Assembly (NCBI GenBank): GCA_015956445.1
Contig: WIUZ02000005.1
Span: forward strand, 620,001 to 684,000
Direction of reading: 5' to 3'
Length of the DNA: 64,000 nucleotides
Origin: Thelephora terrestris
Taxonomy: Eukaryota > Basidiomycota > Agaricomycetes > Thelephorales > Thelephoraceae
The notes beneath the pieces are model-generated. The model had not been told where the DNA came from, made no database searches, and worked only from the letters and a program-made list of their open reading frames with translations. Made by a program: the position numbers and the translations under genes. Below, piece after piece: positions 59,997 to 64,000 of the stretch; the first letter of the stretch is position 1, and every line of letters starts with the position of its first letter.

Positions 59997-60171
59997 TGCG
60001 CTCATTGCGTCTAAGTCGATTAGAGTGGGAGTCACCGTGGTGTGGCGTCGAACAGATCTGTCGCACAAGTCGCCAGGGGAGGCACGAGATGGCCTGCCCT
60101 AAACCGTGGTAATTGACAACAAGTCGCGTCCTGATTCGATCATCGTTACCCTCTCCGGCGCGTCTGCAACG

Positions 60172-63274
<3,103 letters not shown>

Positions 63275-63987
63275 TTGAGACGGCCTTCGGGGTGTTCCGA
63301 GACCTTTTTCGTGCTCTGTTCTCTTTGCTATGAAAGGAATTACGGTAGAATGTACACGTACGTGCTTCACATTCTCGCATTTCCCAATGACGAGAACGTT
63401 TGCCAAGTATCCGCCCCGTTTGCCTAGACCGGCAGGCTTTGTGGGAAAACCAGACAAAGAACGCATTGGGGGTTGATGTCTTGAAAGAAAAGTTTGAAAC
63501 ATGCACAATTGTCGTGCTCAGAACCGAGTTAGGGCGGTCATATCAAGATGAAGATTGTTTTAGGACTAAGTTGCCAGTGGCAGAAATAGCGGGGACTCGG
63601 TGAGCGGGCCTGACGCCCTCCTGCGTCTCCGAATTACGTGTCGGCTCGGCAGGTGGGGGTAGCCCCCGAGGAAAGCACGCTGGTTCGTGTTTGTTGTTTG
63701 ACAGTGAGATGAGCAAGCTGTATAGGGTTTCGTGCACTTTGGCAGTGGTAACCAGCGCGCTGCGGAGTTGATGGCCATGGACCGGGGATAAGCGAGATTT
63801 GTCAGCCTACTGAGCTCGGCCGGCTTGATCTCTGCCGAGAACTGCGGAATTCACAGCCACGAAGACTCCAGGTCCCATTTCAGTCGTCTTACTCACCCTA
63901 CACTTTAGTTCTCCTTTCCCTCTTACCACCCACCTCAAATCCTCTTATATACCTCAACTCTCTTCCCCTCCCCCGTTCCCGCTTGCA
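63275..63987. other. Intergenic region (713 bp) with promoter of the next gene
   Basis: No gene supported between MCM5 and the edge gene. A C/T-rich stretch (about 63900-63980) and CTTATATACC near 63943 resemble a fungal core promoter for the gene starting at 63988. Confidence 0.45.
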
Positions 63988-64000
63988 ATGTCTGAAGAGT
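63988..64000 (+). CDS. Start of a gene truncated by the window edge
   Basis: ATG TCT GAA GAG (MSEE) follows a pyrimidine-rich, TATA-containing leader. Only four codons are inside the window, so no product can be named. Confidence 0.4.

Overview
The window is nuclear DNA of a filamentous basidiomycete, most probably an Agaricomycete. Genes are dense and cut by many introns of about 45-75 nt with GTRNGY donors and CTNA-type branch sites. The protein families fit that group: aromatic prenyltransferase, F-box proteins, an NB-ARC/TPR relic and arrestin-like proteins. I rebuilt exon-intron models by reading each frame and joining exons at GT-AG sites that keep both frame and family motifs. For almost every gene the joined exons sum to a multiple of three.

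Layout, left to right. 1-2314 (minus): the 5' part of an ARMH3/DUF1741-like gene that runs off the left edge. 2315-9817: gene-poor DNA with no gene I can support. 9818-15570: an accessory block with a DMATS-type aromatic prenyltransferase, a short tandem repeat, a MITE-like element, a ketopantoate-reductase-like protein lacking the usual nucleotide-binding glycines, and a xylose-reductase-like aldo/keto reductase built from tiny exons. 15808-28450: a PB1...UBA-like protein, an FBXO21-type F-box protein (F-box, SirB1/transglutaminase-like, YccV), an arrestin-like adaptor, the ribosome-biogenesis WD40 protein Nan1/Utp17 and an F-box protein. 28451-32070 is again gene-poor.

32071-45839 is conserved housekeeping: a PPR protein, SEC61 gamma, COG1, TMEM115, FAM32A, a WHIM/DDT-like chromatin protein and mitochondrial intermediate peptidase (MIP). 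MIP normally flanks the homeodomain mating-type (MAT-A/HD) locus of Agaricomycetes, but no homeodomain signature was found near it. Instead there is an acidic unknown protein, a decayed NB-ARC/TPR (NLR-like) gene and a Ser/Pro-rich protein with a basic cluster. 53439-63274 is housekeeping again: a SET/NAP histone chaperone, SAC1 phosphatase, U2A' (LEA1), COP9 subunit CSN6 and the replicative helicase subunit MCM5. A further gene starts at 63988 and leaves the window.

Several neighbours are head-to-head with very short gaps between start codons (arrestin/NAN1 86 bp, SAC1/LEA1 67 bp, CSN6/MCM5 175 bp), so they must share promoters. MCM5 appears to use two GC-AG introns.
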